Assembly: GCA_011330545.1 (NCBI GenBank)
Contig: DRQI01000446.1
Coordinates: forward strand, 1 to 6,697
DNA from: Flavobacteriia bacterium
GTDB taxonomy: Bacteria > Bacteroidota > Bacteroidia > Flavobacteriales > Flavobacteriaceae
Direction of reading: 5' to 3'
DNA: 6,697 nt
Shown: positions 5,980 through 6,697 of the stretch, one piece after another
Layout: each line of letters begins with the position of its first letter
Numbering within the stretch: position 1 is the first letter of the stretch
Translations under genes and position numbers: made by a program
The notes under the pieces: model-generated
Told to the model about the DNA's origin: nothing
Database searches by the model: none
What the model saw: only the letters and a program-made list of their open reading frames with translations

Positions 5980-6187
5980 AATAAGTATAAATTTCAATAC
6001 GTAATTGTTTGATATAATACTAAACAAAAATTGTGTGTTTTTATTATTTTGAAGATTGGGTATTTATTTTACTAATTTTATATGTATAACAATTTGGTTT
6101 TAATTTTTACTGTAAAATAAAGTGATATTTTTTTTATTTAAAGAAATTTTAACATTTTTGACCTAACGTGTGGTGTGCATGAACAAA
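5980..6187. other. AT-rich upstream region of the Trx-apbE-DUF4266-DUF3570 cluster
   Basis: Because a terminator at 6188-6215 ends the upstream YceI transcript, the promoter of the four-gene cluster should lie here on the minus strand. I found no exact TAnnTTTG box. The best partial match is TATTTTAC (complement of 6112-6119, two mismatches at the end). The region is nearly all A/T and has no gene. Confidence 0.4.
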
Positions 6188-6215
6188 AAAACGCACCTGT
6201 TCTTAGGCGCGTTTT
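6188..6215 (-). terminator. Rho-independent terminator of the YceI gene
   Basis: AAAACGC (6188-6194) pairs with GCGTTTT (6209-6215), and after one A/C mismatch ACC/GG continues with 6196-6198 to 6205-6207 around a GTTCTT loop. Read on the minus strand it ends in a seven-T run (complement of 6185-6191). It lies about 30 bases beyond the YceI stop codon and isolates that gene from the thioredoxin cluster. Confidence 0.8.
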
Positions 6216-6244
6216 ATATTGGTAAAAAGGTAGTTGTGATATGG

Positions 6245-6697
6245 TTAAAATTCTAAATCGGCAATCAAATCAAATTCATCATAAATGGCTTTGTCTTTTA
6301 ATCCGTCAAAAAAACGGGTAGAGCCATATCTTACATTGTATAGGGTTCGATCAATTTTAAGATTCGCAGTGGCTTTGTTGCCATAGATAGAAATAGCAAA
6401 AGTTATGGTATTGGTTTTTCCTTTGATGGTTAAATTGCCGGTAACTTCATAAGCATTTTTCCCGGTAGCTGTTACTTTTTTAATAACCAATTTTGCAGTT
6501 GGGTAATTGGCCACTCCAAAGAAATCATCTGATTTTAAATGCCCTTCGAGCTTATTTTTGTAAGTACCGGTGAGGTCTGTACTGGTAATGGTATTCATAT
6601 CCATAACAAATTCGCCTCCCGTAAGGTTGCCTTTATCAAAAGTTAAGAACCCTGATTTTAAGTTGATGGTTCCTTTTTCAGAACCTGTTACTTTATA
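6245..6697 (-). CDS. YceI family protein, 5' end cut by window edge
   Basis: The frame is open to the window edge and codes for 150 residues. An internal ATG at 6604 is not the start, because 31 codons of family-typical sequence precede it (VTGSEKGTINLKSG, LTFDKGNLTGGEFVMDM). Further hallmarks are LEGHLKSDDFFGVANYPTA, VTGNLTIKGKTNTITF, KIDRTLYNVRYGS and FFDGLKDKAIYDEFDL. YceI proteins are lipocalin-like beta-barrels, usually exported, that bind isoprenoid or other amphiphilic lipids. Family length is about 180-200, so roughly 40 residues including a signal peptide are missing. It ends with its own terminator and does not appear to be part of the Trx-apbE cluster. The true ligand cannot be inferred. 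Confidence 0.9.
   Translation of the reverse strand, partial: YKVTGSEKGTINLKSGFLTFDKGNLTGGEFVMDMNTITSTDLTGTYKNKLEGHLKSDDFFGVANYPTAKLVIKKVTATGKNAYEVTGNLTIKGKTNTITFAISIYGNKATANLKIDRTLYNVRYGSTRFFDGLKDKAIYDEFDLIADLEF

Noticed and set aside
5551..6027. Longer thioredoxin gene start at 6027
   Set aside because: The extra 16 residues precede a complete signal peptide that starts at the ATG at 5979. The shorter form is a normal exported protein.
6245..6604. YceI gene starting at the ATG ending at 6604
   Set aside because: The frame stays open to the window edge with 31 further codons of recognisable YceI sequence, so this Met is internal and the gene is 5'-truncated by the window.

Overview
The window is AT-rich and looks like a chromosome segment of a Bacteroidota bacterium, most likely of class Flavobacteriia. 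This rests on three things: the protein families present (1-Cys peroxiredoxin, YceI, Bacteroidota-style M42 peptidase, and a Trx/ApbE/DUF4266/DUF3570 set); the lack of Shine-Dalgarno sequences before starts; and a match to the Bacteroidota promoter consensus (TAnnTTTG) upstream of the peroxiredoxin gene. The assignment comes from protein and signal character only. No rRNA, tRNA, CRISPR array or intact insertion sequence was seen.

Layout. Positions 2-199 (+) hold the broken tail of a REP-associated tyrosine transposase (RAYT/Y1 type) that still has its HUH motif. A double stem-loop REP-like repeat (189-229) supplies its stop codon. Positions 200-592 are non-coding and rich in palindromes, ending in two overlapping hairpins just before an M42 metallo-aminopeptidase gene (593-1681, +). 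Directly after that stop codon lies a 160-bp foldback element (1683-1842) with 19-bp perfect terminal inverted repeats, several nested inverted repeats, and GAT on both sides. Next is a 15-bp perfect bidirectional terminator (1853-1889) shared by the M42 gene and the convergent peroxiredoxin gene (1924-2580, -).

From 2727 to 5979 (-) there is a four-gene cluster, transcribed in the order thioredoxin-like protein, ApbE (FAD:protein FMN transferase), a small DUF4266 lipoprotein ending in GGGCGCN, and a DUF3570 outer-membrane beta-barrel. All four carry export signals. This reads as an extracytoplasmic redox/flavinylation module. ApbE would attach FMN to a Thr/Ser of an exported partner, and DUF3570 contains short S/T-G-A-S motifs resembling ApbE targets. 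The thioredoxin could act on the CxC pair of the lipoprotein. None of these partnerships is proven by the sequence. At the right edge is a YceI-family gene (6245-6697, -) cut off at its 5' end, with its own terminator at 6188-6215 separating it from the cluster.

The items most worth a second look are the foldback element inserted between a stop codon and its terminator, the DUF4266/DUF3570/ApbE/Trx module with its candidate flavinylation sites, and the RAYT remnant with an adjacent REP-like structure.
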